Source: Platerodrilus igneus (Eukaryota; Arthropoda; Insecta; Coleoptera; Lycidae). From it: a stretch of DNA of 64,000 nt. A program made the translations under genes and the position numbers. The DNA lies in contig JARFIW010000139.1 of the NCBI GenBank assembly GCA_036346225.1, positions 6,200,001-6,264,000 on the forward strand. The letters are read 5' to 3'. This document shows positions 20,357 through 32,101 of this stretch, piece after piece. Position 1 is the first letter of the stretch, and each line of letters starts with the position of its first letter. The notes beneath the pieces were generated by a model. That model did no database searches, was not told where the DNA came from, and saw only the letters and a program-made list of their open reading frames with translations.

Positions 20357-21995
20357 CTTCGTTTGTACCTCTTTGCACTTTTCATCAATCCATTGTTCTT
20401 TAGCTTTCCTGCATTTTCGAATAATTTCCTATTTTATGGCTTAGTATCTCTGTTTCGACTGATTTATTTTTGTATTTTCGTCTTTCTTCTATTAAATTCA
20501 GGATATGCTTTGTTATCCATGGTTTCTTATTTTCTTTTTGTGTATACCCCAGAATATCTCTGGCCGCCATGTCTAGGCTGAATTTAATGTTATTCCATTC
20601 TGTTTCTACTTCCTTAGTATCAAATATTTTTCCGATATCTTTGAGCAATTCATTTGACTTTTTTTCGAATCTTTCTTGAATATCTTTATCTTTTAGTTTC
20701 TTTAAGTCCAAGTGTCTTTTTCCGTTTCTTTTTTTCACATTCTTAAATTTAAGTGCGGCTTTCATAATTACGATGTTGTGGTCAGTATCTATATCTGCTT
20801 CTGGGTAGCTTCTACAGTCTTTTACTTGATTCCCTAACCGTTGTCTAACAAGAATGTAATCTATTTGATATCTTCCTATATCTCCTGGCATCTTCCACGT
20901 ATATCGTCTTCTAGCATGATGTTGAAATAACGTGTTTGTGATGATTAAATTGTTTTTGTCGCAAAATTCTACCAGCCTATTTCTCCTGTCGTTTCTCGTG
21001 CCTAAACCAAATAAACCTACTACCGCTCCTTCCTTACCCTCACCTACCACGGCATTAAAATCCCCCGTAATTATTAAGTTTTCATGTCCTTTTACGTATC
21101 TTAATATGTCTTCGATATCTTTGTAGATGACTATAATGACGGTTCCTCCCGCGTCCTTTATATTTTTGCTATACGGTTTTATATCCCTAAAATTGATTCT
21201 AATTAGTTTGTATGCTTCATCTGTCTTTCCTACTTCCATCTTAGTTTGTACCTCTTTGCACTTTTCATCAACCGATTGCTTTTTAGCTTTCTTGCATTTG
21301 CGAATAATTTCCCATTTTATGGCTTTGTATCTCTGTTTTCCTGTTTCGTCTGATCTATTTTTGTATTTTCGTCTTTCTTCTATTAAATTCACGATATCCT
21401 TTATTATCCATGGTTTCTTATTTTCTTTTTGTGTATACCCCAGAATATCTCTGGCCGCTATGACCAGGCCGGATTTAATGTTATTCCATTCTTTTTCTAA
21501 TTCCTTAGTATCAGATATTTTCCCGTATCTTCCAGCAATTCATTTGACTTTTTTAGCTTCTCAAAGTCAAAGTGCCGTTTTCCGTTTCTCTTTTTTCAAA
21601 TTTTTAAATTTAAGTACGGCCTTCATAATTACATTGTTGTGGTCAGTGTCTATATCTGCTTCTGGGTAGCTTCTACAGTCGTCTTTTACTTGATTCCTAA
21701 ACCGTTGTCTAACAAGAATGTAATCAATTTGATATCTTCCTATATATCTCCTGGCATCTTCCACGTATATCGTCTTCTAGCATGATGTTGAAACAATGTG
21801 TTTGTGATGATTAAATTGTTCTTGTCGCAAAATTCTACCAGCCTATTTCCCCTATCGTTTCTCGTGCCTAAACCAAATAAACCTACTACCGCTCCTTCCC
21901 TACCCTCGGATACCACAGCATTAAAAGCCCCCGTAATTATTAAAGTTTCATGTCCTTTTACGTATCTTAATATGTCTTCGATATCTTTGTAGATC
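20255..21995. repeat. Internal tandem duplication in LINE copy B (~870 bp x2)
   Basis: The segment from the RT linker back into the endonuclease occurs twice. TTATATTTTTGCTATACGG lies near 20276 and again near 21159. TCGATATCTTTGTAGAT ends near 21128 and again near 21994. At the junction (about 21128) linker sequence is joined directly to endonuclease sequence (TVIIVIYKDIEDIL). Copy A has a single copy. Confidence 0.88.
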
Positions 21996-22440
21996 GCCGC
22001 TACCTCTTCGTCACTGTAGCTAGAGGTGGGCATGTATACTTGTATTATTACTGTGTTTACCGGTTTAGATTCTAATCTAACCATGAGTACTCTTTCGTTC
22101 TTTTGTAAGTAATTTTCTACACAGTATCCTATCTTTTTCCGCATAACTATCCCCACACCCAAATTTCCTTCCTCTGCCCCTGTATGAATTACCCTGAAGT
22201 CTCCACTCCAAAATCCCCGCCTCTGGCCACCGAACTTCGCTAAACCCTACTATGTCTAGTGATAACCTATTCATTTCGATTTTAGGTTCTCCAGCTTACC
22301 TACTTGCTTCATACTTCTAACATTCCACGCTCCGACTCGCAGAATGTTCCTGACTCTTATTTTTAACTTTCCGATCGCATCCTCCGAAGTAGTCCCCTAC
22401 CGGAGATCCGAATGGGGGACTATTTTAACTCCGGAATCTT
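20400..22440 (-). pseudogene. RTE endonuclease plus duplicated endonuclease/linker, copy B
   Basis: Reading down from 22440: the first endonuclease, with MNRLSLDIVGFSEVRWPEAG, VNTVIIQVYMPTSSYSDEE and LIITGAFNAVVSEGREG. Here the GDFNA catalytic Asp is changed to Ala (GAFNA). The linker follows to about 21130. Then comes a second, partial endonuclease in one 330-codon frame (21392-20400) with an intact LIITGDFNAVVGEGKEG and IDTDHNIVIM, followed by the linker again. The second unit lacks the endonuclease N-terminus. Neither endonuclease is complete. Confidence 0.88.
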
Positions 22441-22776
22441 TTACCCCAGAGAATGCCATCATGTTTGTAACAATTTAAGTACGCTGTGTACTTGGGAGAT
22501 AATGTGGTGGTTTCCCGTTGCCTTCCACATCGCGGTAGTGTGTCTTAGACTGCCATACCGTCCCCTATGGTCTCTGCCAATCTAAGTACCGAAAGAGCCG
22601 CTGCCCTCTTTCGGGGACCTGTCTTAGTCTGGTTCCTCACTAACGACCCTACTACTTTGGTTGGACCTGTAGTTTGGCTCTTTAGCTCATTAGAACACGC
22701 AAGCCATTTCACCTGTTCTAGTAATTTAGAACTTCGGCAAGGTGCAGGTCCATTTGAAATGGACACAACATGACAT

Positions 22777-22896
22777 TCAGATATAAATCTTAACTATGAC
22801 CATGGCGGTATCAAGTTCCCACTGTATCTGTGTAATACAAAATTAATAAAAGTTTCTTCTGTTTATAAAGTGTTTTTATCATACGAATAGATGACA
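22777..22896 (+). repeat. 3' LTR of the mag-like Gypsy, right piece
   Basis: Continues the LTR after the LINE insertion, with GGCGGTATCAAGTTCCCACT and an AATAGATGACA end. Matches 14025-14130. Confidence 0.82.
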
Positions 22897-23675
22897 GATA
22901 GTGTTTTTCTTTATTGTTCTAAAAAACGCATTATATGAAATTTTGATACAAGTCCACTCGGATCTAGCTACATCCATAAGTAAGTTTCAAAGAATAGTTT
23001 AAATTAATTAACAGCATTCTTTGCAAAGTTGACCTAATTGATAATTGGTAATTTATTACCAACGATCACTAATTAAAAGCCTTCAATTAAACGTGTGCAA
23101 TAAGCATACGGATTATGAATACCGACCTTTTAAAACGATGATTAACAACATCTATTTTAGCACCATAAAAACCTGAACACCCTGTTATTAAATTCGTGAT
23201 TATCACGTAGTAGATTCTGGGTAAGGAAGTATTTTAACCGCATTATTTATAATTACGGGTGGTGCAAGGACGCTTTATACACGAAAATATAATGCACGAA
23301 CTTTATTTAAAGTTTTAGATTTCCGTACTGATTATTAAACTGGATTGTTCGTTTCTAGGTTATATCTGCATGTTTATAAATATGGTACTTTTACTGATAA
23401 GCAAAAAATTAGAGCGTAGTAAGCCCTGAGTAGAGCGTGTAATCAAAATTCTTTGGGAATCCTTTTTCGACAATAACCAAAAACATTCTTATAAACAAAA
23501 GATATTTGAAAATATCAAGATAATGGTAGGTGTTTTACAGCTAGTATGGGACCGCTGCCCTCTTCCTAATACACTATAGGAGTCATTCTCCGTGCATATA
23601 ATTACCTATTCAGTGAATTCGGCAATCGAAACTATCTAACTATGTTGAATTGCAGGGCCATTTTGTCAGTGTCAA
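22897..23675. other. Unassigned AT-rich stretch
   Basis: No ORF, repeat or RNA recognised. It could be old host sequence between the Gypsy 3' end and LINE copy C. Confidence 0.6.
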
Positions 23676-23729
23676 CATCATCATTGTCTTCAGTCCTGGA
23701 ACTGGTTAGACGCATACCTCCATTGTTTT

Positions 23730-24263
23730 CAACGAACTTCGTTCGTTTATGAAATCTATTTGTCTGTGTGTCTGTCTGTCTGTGTGTCCGAGGCCTTTTT
23801 AATGGTCGGACATCAATGTGTGATACATCAATCGATTCAGCTCGGTGTCCAGAGCTTAAGTTTTGATGTCAGTTAAAATCGGGCCACGGGGACGCCGAGC
23901 CCCGGAAAATCCACAGGATAATTAAAATTTTAAATAAGTTTAAAATCAATATGCGACACATATTTGAACAATTTATGGCATTTCATGCCAATTATTCCAA
24001 TATTATAGACATTGTTTAAACTTAAATTTTGATTACCGAAAATAATTAGATTCATATAAAAAAAAATAAAAATTTCTTATCTTATTGATGAGAACTAATA
24101 TATAGCTTTTAAAATATTTATTCAATAATATAAAATATATTAAAATGTCTCTTTTGTTGTTTATAAATTTTTGTTTTTATCTGAATACTTATAATTATTA
24201 CAACATAATAATTTTAATTTCTTTAATTTGTTTTAAAGTAAGTCTACATTTGGAAGTTCGTTG
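23730..24263. mobile_element. Short DNA-transposon-like (MITE-like) insertion
   Basis: About 535 bases inside LINE copy C. The ends carry the inverted repeat CAACGAACTTC (23730-23740) and GAAGTTCGTTG (24253-24263). TTTTCAAC occurs at 23726-23733 and 24279-24286, possibly an 8-bp TSD whose limits do not quite coincide with the inverted repeats. Contains a TCTGTCTGTCTG run and no ORF. Confidence 0.5.
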
Positions 24264-24788
24264 CGACAATGCCTTGCATTTTCAACTGAGCTAATCTACA
24301 CATTTCCGTGGAATTCCTACAGTCTGCATCTTTCACTATCTGCGTGCAATAGTCTGATTTAAATCTACATATACATCTCTTTTTTCCTATATCTGCTTGT
24401 AATATACACCGCACTATTCCCCAAAAAATGCCTTAGCACGAGTTCTGTTTTTCTATTTCGCCTATTTTCTTGTTTTTCACAGATCTTTATTCCCCTACTA
24501 TCTATACAACCTCTTTATTAATAACTTTATCTGTCCATGCTATCAACATCATACATCTTAAGCATAACATTCCAAAACGCTCCTGCCTTTTCATATCTGC
24601 TTCTCATATTTCCTATTTCATAGATGTACAGTGCTGTGCTCCACACATACGTTTTTAACAATTTTTTCCTTGTTTCTATGTTTGTTGCTTTCGAGCATAA
24701 CCGCTGTTTTTCTTGTTATATACCGCTCGATTCCTCTTCTATTGCTTTTTAAGTATATGCCCCATTTAACCGATATTCAGTGGTATGT

Positions 24789-25059
24789 AAGACTACGGAT
24801 CCCAAGGTCCTGGGTTCGAATCCCGACACAGCCGACTGCCTGAAAATTGGCATGTGAGCATTTTTCACAAAAATTACGCCATCATTCGGATGAAAGGTTA
24901 AATGGAGGTCCCGTGTGTGAGTGATGTCACGCACGTTAAAGATCCCTACCTTGCCTGAAACGGCAAGGGTTCGGCAAAATTCTAAATTTCCATGCAACAA
25001 AAAACTCGCCTCCGGCCAATGTAGTACCTTTGGGTGGAGCATTGGAAATATAAATGCAC
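24789..25059 (+). mobile_element. SINE A, 5'-truncated
   Basis: Starts inside the tRNA-like head (AAGACTACGGATCCC), has GGGTTCGAATCCC and GCACGTTAAAGATCCCTACC, and ends with the CCAATGTAGTACCTTTGGG module. GGTATGT flanks both sides (24782-24788 and 25060 onward), a short TSD in LINE copy C. Confidence 0.87.
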
Positions 25060-25184
25060 GGTATGTGAAGGGGATTAGCAGCTTGTGGCAACTAAGATCC
25101 CCCAACACAAACATTTGCCGAATTAATAGTTTTCCAGTTTTACACACAATTAACATTAGTTGAGAATATTGCAAAACCAACACG

Positions 25185-25723
25185 AGTTAAGGTTCGGACC
25201 TTGGGAACGGCCTTTTTAAAAACCAGTTTCAAAACTTCTTAACAAATTTATTTATTAATATAGAAATTAATTGTAGAATTTTGACAAGTTGATTTGAAAT
25301 TATTCTAAGTCGAAATTACACTAGTTAAATTGTATTATAGCGAGTAGTCTAAATAACTGCAATCTTAAAGCGGAATACTTTGACCGACTGCCGGGTCTTT
25401 GAGCTCCCGGGCTTTTTTGTTCCTACCCCTCACATGGCTGTGGGAACTTACAGATCTCATGTGTGCTTATTCTTAATACTATTCATAATTACAATGTTGT
25501 AATCTTAATTTCTAAGTAATCACGGTACCTGACCGTCTGTGACCTGACATCTGCAGTGTCACTATCGTCTGCTATACAAAGTAGCGCATCCGTGCTCATG
25601 AACGTTAATAAACTTTATAACTTGTCCTTGTATTTACTTTGTTGCACTTCCCTTAACATTTTCTTTACACTTTGCTAATTATTCTATTTTATAATATATA
25701 CATCAATTCGGGAATACATAACT
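25185..25723 (+). mobile_element. Solo LTR, errantivirus-like ends
   Basis: 539 bases, beginning AGTTAAGG and ending CATAACT, so its ends are AGTTA...TAACT. The 4-bp TSD CACG lies at 25181-25184 and 25724-25727, and LINE copy C resumes right after. The AGTTA terminus and a 4-bp TSD suit Gypsy/errantivirus LTRs. Related to 13399-13911. No internal region remains. Confidence 0.78.
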
Positions 25724-26085
25724 CACGTAGTTGCTTATAATAATAATCAGTTGTAAGTACAATTATTTTTTTCCTCAGGTATTCCGTCTTGCAACTGGTT
25801 GGACGCGTACCTCCATTGATTTTTATTCTGAGCTAGCCTACAGATTTTCCTGAAATTCTTACAGTCTACATTTTTCACTATGTGTGTGCAATTTAATCTA
25901 GGTCTATCTCTACCTCCCTGCTTCTAATATATTCCGCACTATTTCCTCATGCCTTAGTATGTGGCCTATCATCGTATCTCTCTTATTTTTACTGTTTTCC
26001 ACATATTTATTTCTCCTTCTACCATTTCTAGAAACTCTTTATTCTTAACTTTGTCTGTCCATGATATCTTCATCATGCGTCTGTA

Positions 26086-28050
26086 TCACCACATTTCAAT
26101 GGTTTCTATCTGTTTCCTGTCCGCCCCTCCTACTGTCCAAGTTTTACAGTCATACAGTGCTGTGCTCCACACATATGCTTTCAGCAATATTTTTCTTGTT
26201 TCTATGTTTGTTGCCTTTGAACACAGTAATTGCTTTTTCTTGTTAAATGTAGCACGACCTTGTGCTAATCTTTGTTTTATATCTTTAGCGTTTTTCCATC
26301 TTGCGTTACTTGGGCTTCCTAGGTAGCAGAAACCCTTAATCTCTTGTAAGTTCTCGTTTCCTATTTGTATTCTAGTTTTTGATTTATTTTTCCCTCCCAT
26401 ACTAGTACTTGAGTTTAATTTTTGTGAATTTTCATACCGTATCTCTCTGTTTGAACTGTTTCTATTTCATTAAGAGCTGATTGTAACTCTTCCTTGCTAG
26501 ATGCTAATACCACTATAGCATCTGCAAATCTAAGCATATCAAGCTTTTGTTCCTGCATACTAATTTCAAATGTCTTCTTGCATTTGACAGTGTCCATTCC
26601 CTCTTCGATGTATAAGTTAAAAATTAACGGGGATAGGACACATCCATGTCTCACCTCTTTCTTGATATCTACTTGTCTACGTTCCTTTTCTAATTCTATT
26701 ACCGGCGTTTGCTCTTTGTATCAGCTATGTACTATCCGTCTATCCCTAAAACTCATTCCAATTTTTTTGAGTACTCCAAATATTTTTTTACAATTTACAC
26801 TGTCGACTGCTTTTTCATTATCTATACAAACCCTATATACAGGCTTCTTCCTTTTTCTATTGTCTTAACCATTATCACCCTCAGAACTAAAGTAGCCCTC
26901 TGTGTTCTTCTGTTTCGCCTAAACCCAAATTGATCTTCTCCTAGCACTTTTTCAGCCCATTTTTTCACCCCTCTTTGTATAATTCTAGTTCATATTTTTG
27001 ACATGTTGTGTTGTCAAGCTTATGGTTTTAATAGGGTCCATTATTTACAACCCTGTTTTTAATTTTTTTTCAGTTTGCCAGATTTTTAGGTTTGTTAGAT
27101 TGTTAGAGTTTGTTAGATTTTTATTTAGTTTTTTATTTAGGGTGGATTAACTATGAAGTTAGAATGAATTAGAAGCATGATTATTTTCGCGTTTAAACCC
27201 AATGTAGTACCTCCGGGTGGAGCGTTGGGGATGTGGCCGCAAGTATAGCGGCCGTTAGTCAAATTATAATGTCAAGCTTATGGTTCAAAAATTTTCACAT
27301 CTATTCGCGCTTTTCTTTTTTGGTATTGTGACTATGATGTTACATTAAAAATTTTTGGGTATCTCGCCTGTCTCGTACATGTGGCTTATAAGTTGGAAAA
27401 GGTTCTGTTACTGCTTGTTACAGTTTCTGATTGCTTCTTATCTATACCCGGCGCCTTACCATTTTTCAGGTCTATTAATGCTAATTCAAACTCATCTCTA
27501 AGCATAGGATAGCCCAAGTCATCGTTTTCAATGTCTGATTCTTGTTTTAATGCTGTTAGTTTCTCTCCTGCATATAAACTCTCTATATATTCTTGCCATC
27601 TGACTACTTTTTCTATAATAATGTCTCCCCCCGTGCCCCTGATATTCTTGCTATAAGGATTTATACCTTTAAAATTCATTTTAATTAGTTTATATGCTTC
27701 GTCTGCCTTTTCTATTTTCATCTTAGTTTGTACCTTTTTGCGTTTTTCACCAATTCATTGCTCTTTAGCTTTCTTGCATTTACGAATAATTTCCCATTTT
27801 ATGGCTTTGTATCTATATGTTCCTGCTTTTTCCGGTCTGTTTTTGTATTTTCGTTTTCTATTAAATTCAGGATGTTCTTTGTTTTCCATGTTTCTTTATT
27901 TTCTTTTTATGTATACCCCAGAATATCTTTGGCCGCCATGTCTAAGCTGGATTTAATGTTATTCCATTCTGTTTCTACTTCCTTAGTATCAGAAATTTTC
28001 CTGATATCTTTCAACAATTCATTTAACTTATTTTCAAATATGTCGTGCAA
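26086..28050 (-). pseudogene. RTE reverse transcriptase region, copy C
   Basis: Degenerate RT. 27721-27386 has EKADEAYKLIKMNFKGINP and DLKNGKAPGIDKKQSE. 26654-26415 has LSPLIFNLYIEEGMDTVKC and DMLRFADAIVVLASSKEEL, in which the catalytic FADD is FADA. 26400-26086 has KDIKQRLAQGRATFNKKKQL. Several shifts, a missing catalytic Asp and the SINE B insertion show that it is dead. Confidence 0.88.
27028..27269 (+). mobile_element. SINE B, in LINE copy C
   Basis: 242 bases flanked by a 16-bp TSD, TGTCAAGCTTATGGTT (27012-27027 and 27270-27285). The left part is T-rich. The right part has CCCAATGTAGTACCTCCGGG, GGAGCGTTGGGG and the perfect hairpin GGCCGCAAGTATAGCGGCC. No clear tRNA head. It shares the CCAATGTAGTACC hairpin module with SINE A. 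Confidence 0.85.
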
Positions 28051-28299
28051 ATCTTTATCTTTTCTTCTCAAAATCAAAGTACGCTTTTCTGTTCCTTTTT
28101 CTCAAATTGCAAAATTCTACCATCTTATTCTCCCTCTCGTTTCTCGTGCCTAATACAAATAAACATACTACCGCCCCTTCCTTACCCTCACCTTCCACTG
28201 CGTTTGCGGCGGTATGTCGTTCATATTTTATGATGAATCAATAGTAAAATCTGACGTCTCGTGTCTAATTACTTAACCCTTTCTATATATAGAACCCGT

Positions 28300-28602
28300 G
28301 CATTTACATTTCCAATGCTCCACCTGAAGGTACTACATTGGCCAGGAGGTGAGTTTTTGTTGCCTAGAAATTTAGAATTTTGCCGAATCTTTGCCGTTTC
28401 AGGCAAGGTAGAGATGTATAACGTGCGTGATAACACTCACACACAGAACCTCCATTTAACCTCGCATCCGAACCAGGGCGTAATTTTTGTGAAAAATGCT
28501 CACCTGTCATTTTTCAAGCAGTCGGCCGTGTCGGGATTCGAACCCAGGACCTTTGGATCCGTAGTCTTACGCGTACTACATTGATCCATGGCGATGCCAC
28601 TA
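28300..28602 (-). mobile_element. SINE A, full-length-like
   Basis: Minus-strand copy. The 3' module is at 28307-28345, the body includes the diverged counterpart of GCACGTTAAAGATCCC near 28410-28430, and the tRNA-like head with GGATTCGAACCCAGG lies near 28535-28550. TSD unclear. Confidence 0.85.
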
Positions 28603-28646
28603 TACATAGATAACTTGCATGTGATTTTCTAATGTTACACCCGAAG

Positions 28647-29290
28647 GTACTACATTGGTTATATATAGACACCGCTTAAATTACATTACATAACCACAGT
28701 GATACAATCTTAATAATCGCACATGTATATCCCCACCTCAGAGAGGGCGAGAGAGAGGGAGAGATAAAATTTCTGATGCACAATTACTTCCTCCCACCAC
28801 TTTTTTCTCATACAGATCCTTGTAAATAGGCTTCTCCTTCTCTCATAAGCGGGCTGAAGAAAATCTGATTGCTTGTTCTTGTTACTTTATGGTTAGAGCC
28901 CGCCCTATTAAATCAACCTTTTACGAACAGCCGTTTTACGGGGATCCAATCGGAGTGCAGGAACGTCTGGAGCTTATTTATTCAACCCGTCTATCAATGC
29001 CGCTGTAATTCGTCACACAATTGTAGTAGACAAAAGAGGCATGCAACTTCTGGGATTTGAACCCAGTACCTCGAAAATGCTAGCTCCATTCTTTAACTTT
29101 ACGCCACTGAGTGCATATAATAATATCAGGTATATATTTGCAATTTAAAATAAACAATGGTTATATATAGATACCGCTTAAATTACATTACATAACCGCA
29201 GTGCTACAATCGTAATAATCGCACATGTACATCCCCACCTCAGAGAAGGTGAGAGAGAGGGAGTGATAAAATTTCTGACGCACAATTTCC
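28647..29290. repeat. 140-bp direct repeat around a tRNA-like SINE
   Basis: 28647-28790 and 29157-29290 share GGTTATATATAGACACCGC, AATCGCACATGTAT and GAGAGGGAG-type stretches at high identity. About 365 bases between them hold the tRNA-derived sequence at 28865-29118. The arrangement may be two terminal repeats or a segmental duplication. Confidence 0.8.
28865..29118 (-). mobile_element. Second tRNA-derived SINE-like element
   Basis: A tRNA-like head at about 29041-29116 (minus) reads GCACTCAGTGGCG...GGGTTCAAATCCC, with A- and B-box-like promoter elements. The acceptor stem pairs poorly, so it is not a working tRNA gene. The body continues to about 28865 and is unrelated to SINE A. TSD not found. 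Confidence 0.5.
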
Positions 29291-29608
29291 AATTCCCAAG
29301 TTATTGAATTTTTACAATAAAAATTAATCAGCTGATTACACGTTAAGCGTATTGGCTACCTAAAAAAGTCGGTCCCAGGCCGTAACACAAATTGAAGGCA
29401 ATTATTCATTTAAACTTTAAAAATTTTTGCTTAGTGTACTCAAACCAAATATTTCGAAAATCAATAAATCAAAGTACCTTCAATTTATGTCATAAATGTC
29501 AAACTTGAAGTTTTTATTATTTTGAAAACGACCCTAGGTTATGGATCGAAACGTTAATAAAGATAATTTTAAAAACTATGAGTGGTTTAATCCCCAAAGA
29601 AGATTAAG
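29283..29608 (+). mobile_element. Penelope-like terminal fragment
   Basis: Plus-strand copy of the 3' terminal region of the Penelope element at 43517-43860, including ACCCTAGGTTATGGATCGAA and the AAACTATGAGTGGTTTAA terminus. No coding sequence remains. Confidence 0.82.
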
Positions 29609-32055
29609 AAGAAAACAATGGTATTTGTTGAACCGCTTTGAATTTTGTTTAAATTATTTTATCAAATCGTATGAAATTTTATTTAAGTTAATTAGAGCAA
29701 AGGAAGCTTTCGGCTGGTTCAATTACAACAATTGTAAATATTAAATAGTACGCACATAAGGAATTTATAATTTTTTGTTGTCAACTACGCCACCGCATGG
29801 CATTCGGTAGTTAGGCAACTGAAAATGCGTTTTACTCTAAGTTCGTAATCTGAGCAAAAAGTCTTGTACTCTTGTATTTCTCTGTCCAACGCGCGTCGGA
29901 TAAAAGAGGTGGTCTTTTATTGTTCTTATTGCGCTTCTAAGGTCTGGAACTGCATTCAACTTCTTGATAATAAGATTAAATTTGTGAGAAAGTACTGGCT
30001 TTAGAGTACTTTCTCTAATTTCCTTAATTTCCCAAATTTCCAAATGTTCCACACTTGATTTCTAGAGTATTTATCTTCTTTGGTAGCTTCTTCGTTTTTG
30101 TCTCTGCCTATACCCCAGTGACTTTCCCAGAATACAAATGGCAACGGTTTGCTCAAATAGGATCGGATTTTGAGAAAATATCTCTATCCACGTGGGTTGT
30201 AATAAGTTATGTTACCTTCATATTCTGTTTGTTTTAGAACTGCTTTTCTTGGCGATTTTCGCCGTTTTCACCAAGAGAAGTAGAAGGATCTTTCTTAGGG
30301 GTAAGAAAAAGATAGTTTTCTGTTACTCTCTTACGACAGACTGGGACTATTCCACATCGGTCCGTTTATATTCTAATTATAGAACGGACAATACTTACAA
30401 AACATGTAAAAAACGTAAAGTTTCTATTCAGTATTAGATTGGTTTACATTCCATTAGAAACAGCGATGAGCAAATTATTAATTAACGTCTTAAAAAGAAA
30501 TCCTTGCCCTAAGCATTCGTGCTAAAACTGAAGACTTCTAATTATCTGAGCACTTCAATGAAATTTCAATTCTTTCTTGTTAAAAGGATAGTAAAGCTAG
30601 TATTAAATCACAGCCGCATTGTTACACAATAACAACAAATCTCGATGCCACCGACTGTTACACCAAGCGCAATGTATAACCAACAACAACCACACCTATA
30701 ATATTTTTATATTAAGAGGTAACGAAAGATGTAGTAATAATAACAATAATAATTGTAATAGTAGCGTACTTTTTGAAAGATGCAAGGCTAAACAGGCGGA
30801 GGGTTGTGTTGTAACATTAAATAATAAATTATTACAATATTGTTATTAACTACTACCGTTCGTTTTTATTAATCTTTGTTAATCGATTTTATACCTAGGC
30901 AAAGTTGCACGTCATCGTCATCACTCACTAACCGTAAAATTAAAATCAAATTTAGAACAGGGTTTTTCTATTCTAATTATTTCAAAAGTGTTCAAGGATG
31001 TCTCTTTGTAAAATAATAAACTGTAACAAGATATTGGAGCTGCCTGCAATCACAGTTTAGTATGCAGTGAGACGCTGTGCATTATTTTGCAATGGGTCGT
31101 CGACTGTCGTTTCAAATGACACCGAGTTCTCATATCCTGTATGTAGTGTGGTGCGCTTTTTCTATTTAATAATAAATTGAGTGTTAGATTTTTCATCGTT
31201 ACCGTATATTATAATACATTAACTTACAGTCAGCGAGGCGTGGTCATTGTCTGTGATTTCTGAATGATTTATTCAAGGTGATGCACTTTCTTGATATGAT
31301 TCCTTGCTAAGAATCTTGATTCTGTTTGTTTTTTTTGTATTAATTTATCTGATTAGAAGGTTTGACCTTAACATTTAATTTAACTTTTATAACTGTTATT
31401 AATTTAATTAAGTATAAATGAATAATGGCTATTGTATAAAAGCTAGATGAGTAATATATACTACACCTTACACAGCGAAGTTGAAGATATATTTTGTAAA
31501 CATCTTTACTTTTTGTAAAAGTTTTTGCAAAAGCATCGAAACGACATCTACGGCATAAAAATCAGCATTAGTCCCCTATTTTCCTGTCAACAATTTGATA
31601 GTGATACCGGAATGGGTGGTGATATCTAGCAGGATACACTGCTGCAACATACAAGTCAATATATACACAAGCAAAGAAAACATGTATTAACAATACTGGC
31701 AATTAATTTACGACACTATAACTAATTATTTACTAGATTCACAGAATTGCGTGTTAATAAGCACAAACAAGAACAACGTTCATATATCCCTCTTTACAGG
31801 GTGTCTTAATTTCAAAGGGATAACATGAGTATCTTCGTTATTATTGAAAATACAAAATCGGTCATATGGACAATTTTGTACAGTTTTTAGTACTGGTTAA
31901 TAAACTTCTTTCAGAAACTTACTGCCACATCAAGTATTATAAATATTAGTGAAAAACAAAAAAAAAGATTTTCTTCAATCCTGAATTTATGGCTACTAGT
32001 TGGATTTAGAGAAAAATGTTTGAAATAAAAGTTGCGAGATTCATCAACTTATCAA
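29609..32055. other. Unassigned stretch
   Basis: No gene recognised. Short frames at 29837-30052 (minus), 30055-30437 and 30619-30849 (plus) show no family motif; the last is rich in Asn from AAT/AAC repeats. TACAGGGTGTCTTAATTTC at about 31796 is a common insect repeat end. The rest is AT-rich. Confidence 0.5.
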
Positions 32056-32058
32056 TAG

Positions 32059-32101
<43 letters not shown>

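Larger units (their letters stand above)
17341..22764 (-). mobile_element. RTE-type LINE, copy B, full length with TSD and internal duplication
   Basis: Same element as copy A, with the same 5' leader and (ATG)n-type 3' end. The TSD ACAACATGACAT lies at 17329-17340 and 22765-22776 inside the Gypsy 3' LTR. RT is better preserved than in copy A. The element has a ~870-bp internal tandem duplication and a SINE A copy in the 3' UTR. Both ends are complete, so this was a full-length insertion. Confidence 0.93.
13952..22896 (+). mobile_element. mag-like Gypsy LTR retrotransposon, nested composite
   Basis: Outer boundaries of a short-LTR Gypsy element. The 5' LTR (13952-14130) and the split 3' LTR (17285-17340 plus 22777-22896) share a terminal stretch with GGCGGTATCAAGTTC, TGTGTAATACAAAATTAATA and an ATGACA end. 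A polypurine tract, AAGAAAGGGA, precedes the 3' LTR at 17273-17282. Only the integrase part of pol is left; gag, protease, RT and RNase H are deleted between 14190 and 14274. It hosts a 1.74-kb insertion in the integrase and RTE LINE copy B in the 3' LTR. The serine-tRNA primer site and the K02A2.6-like integrase both fit the mag lineage. Confidence 0.8.
23676..28203 (-). mobile_element. RTE-type LINE, copy C, old and heavily interrupted
   Basis: Third relative of copies A and B, clearly more diverged. Its 3' end (CATCATCATTGTCTTCAGTCC) is at 23676. It is broken by a DNA-transposon-like element, SINE A, a solo LTR and SINE B, and continues through RT to about 28203, where it stops in mid-endonuclease (5' truncated). 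No TSD was identified. Confidence 0.85.
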
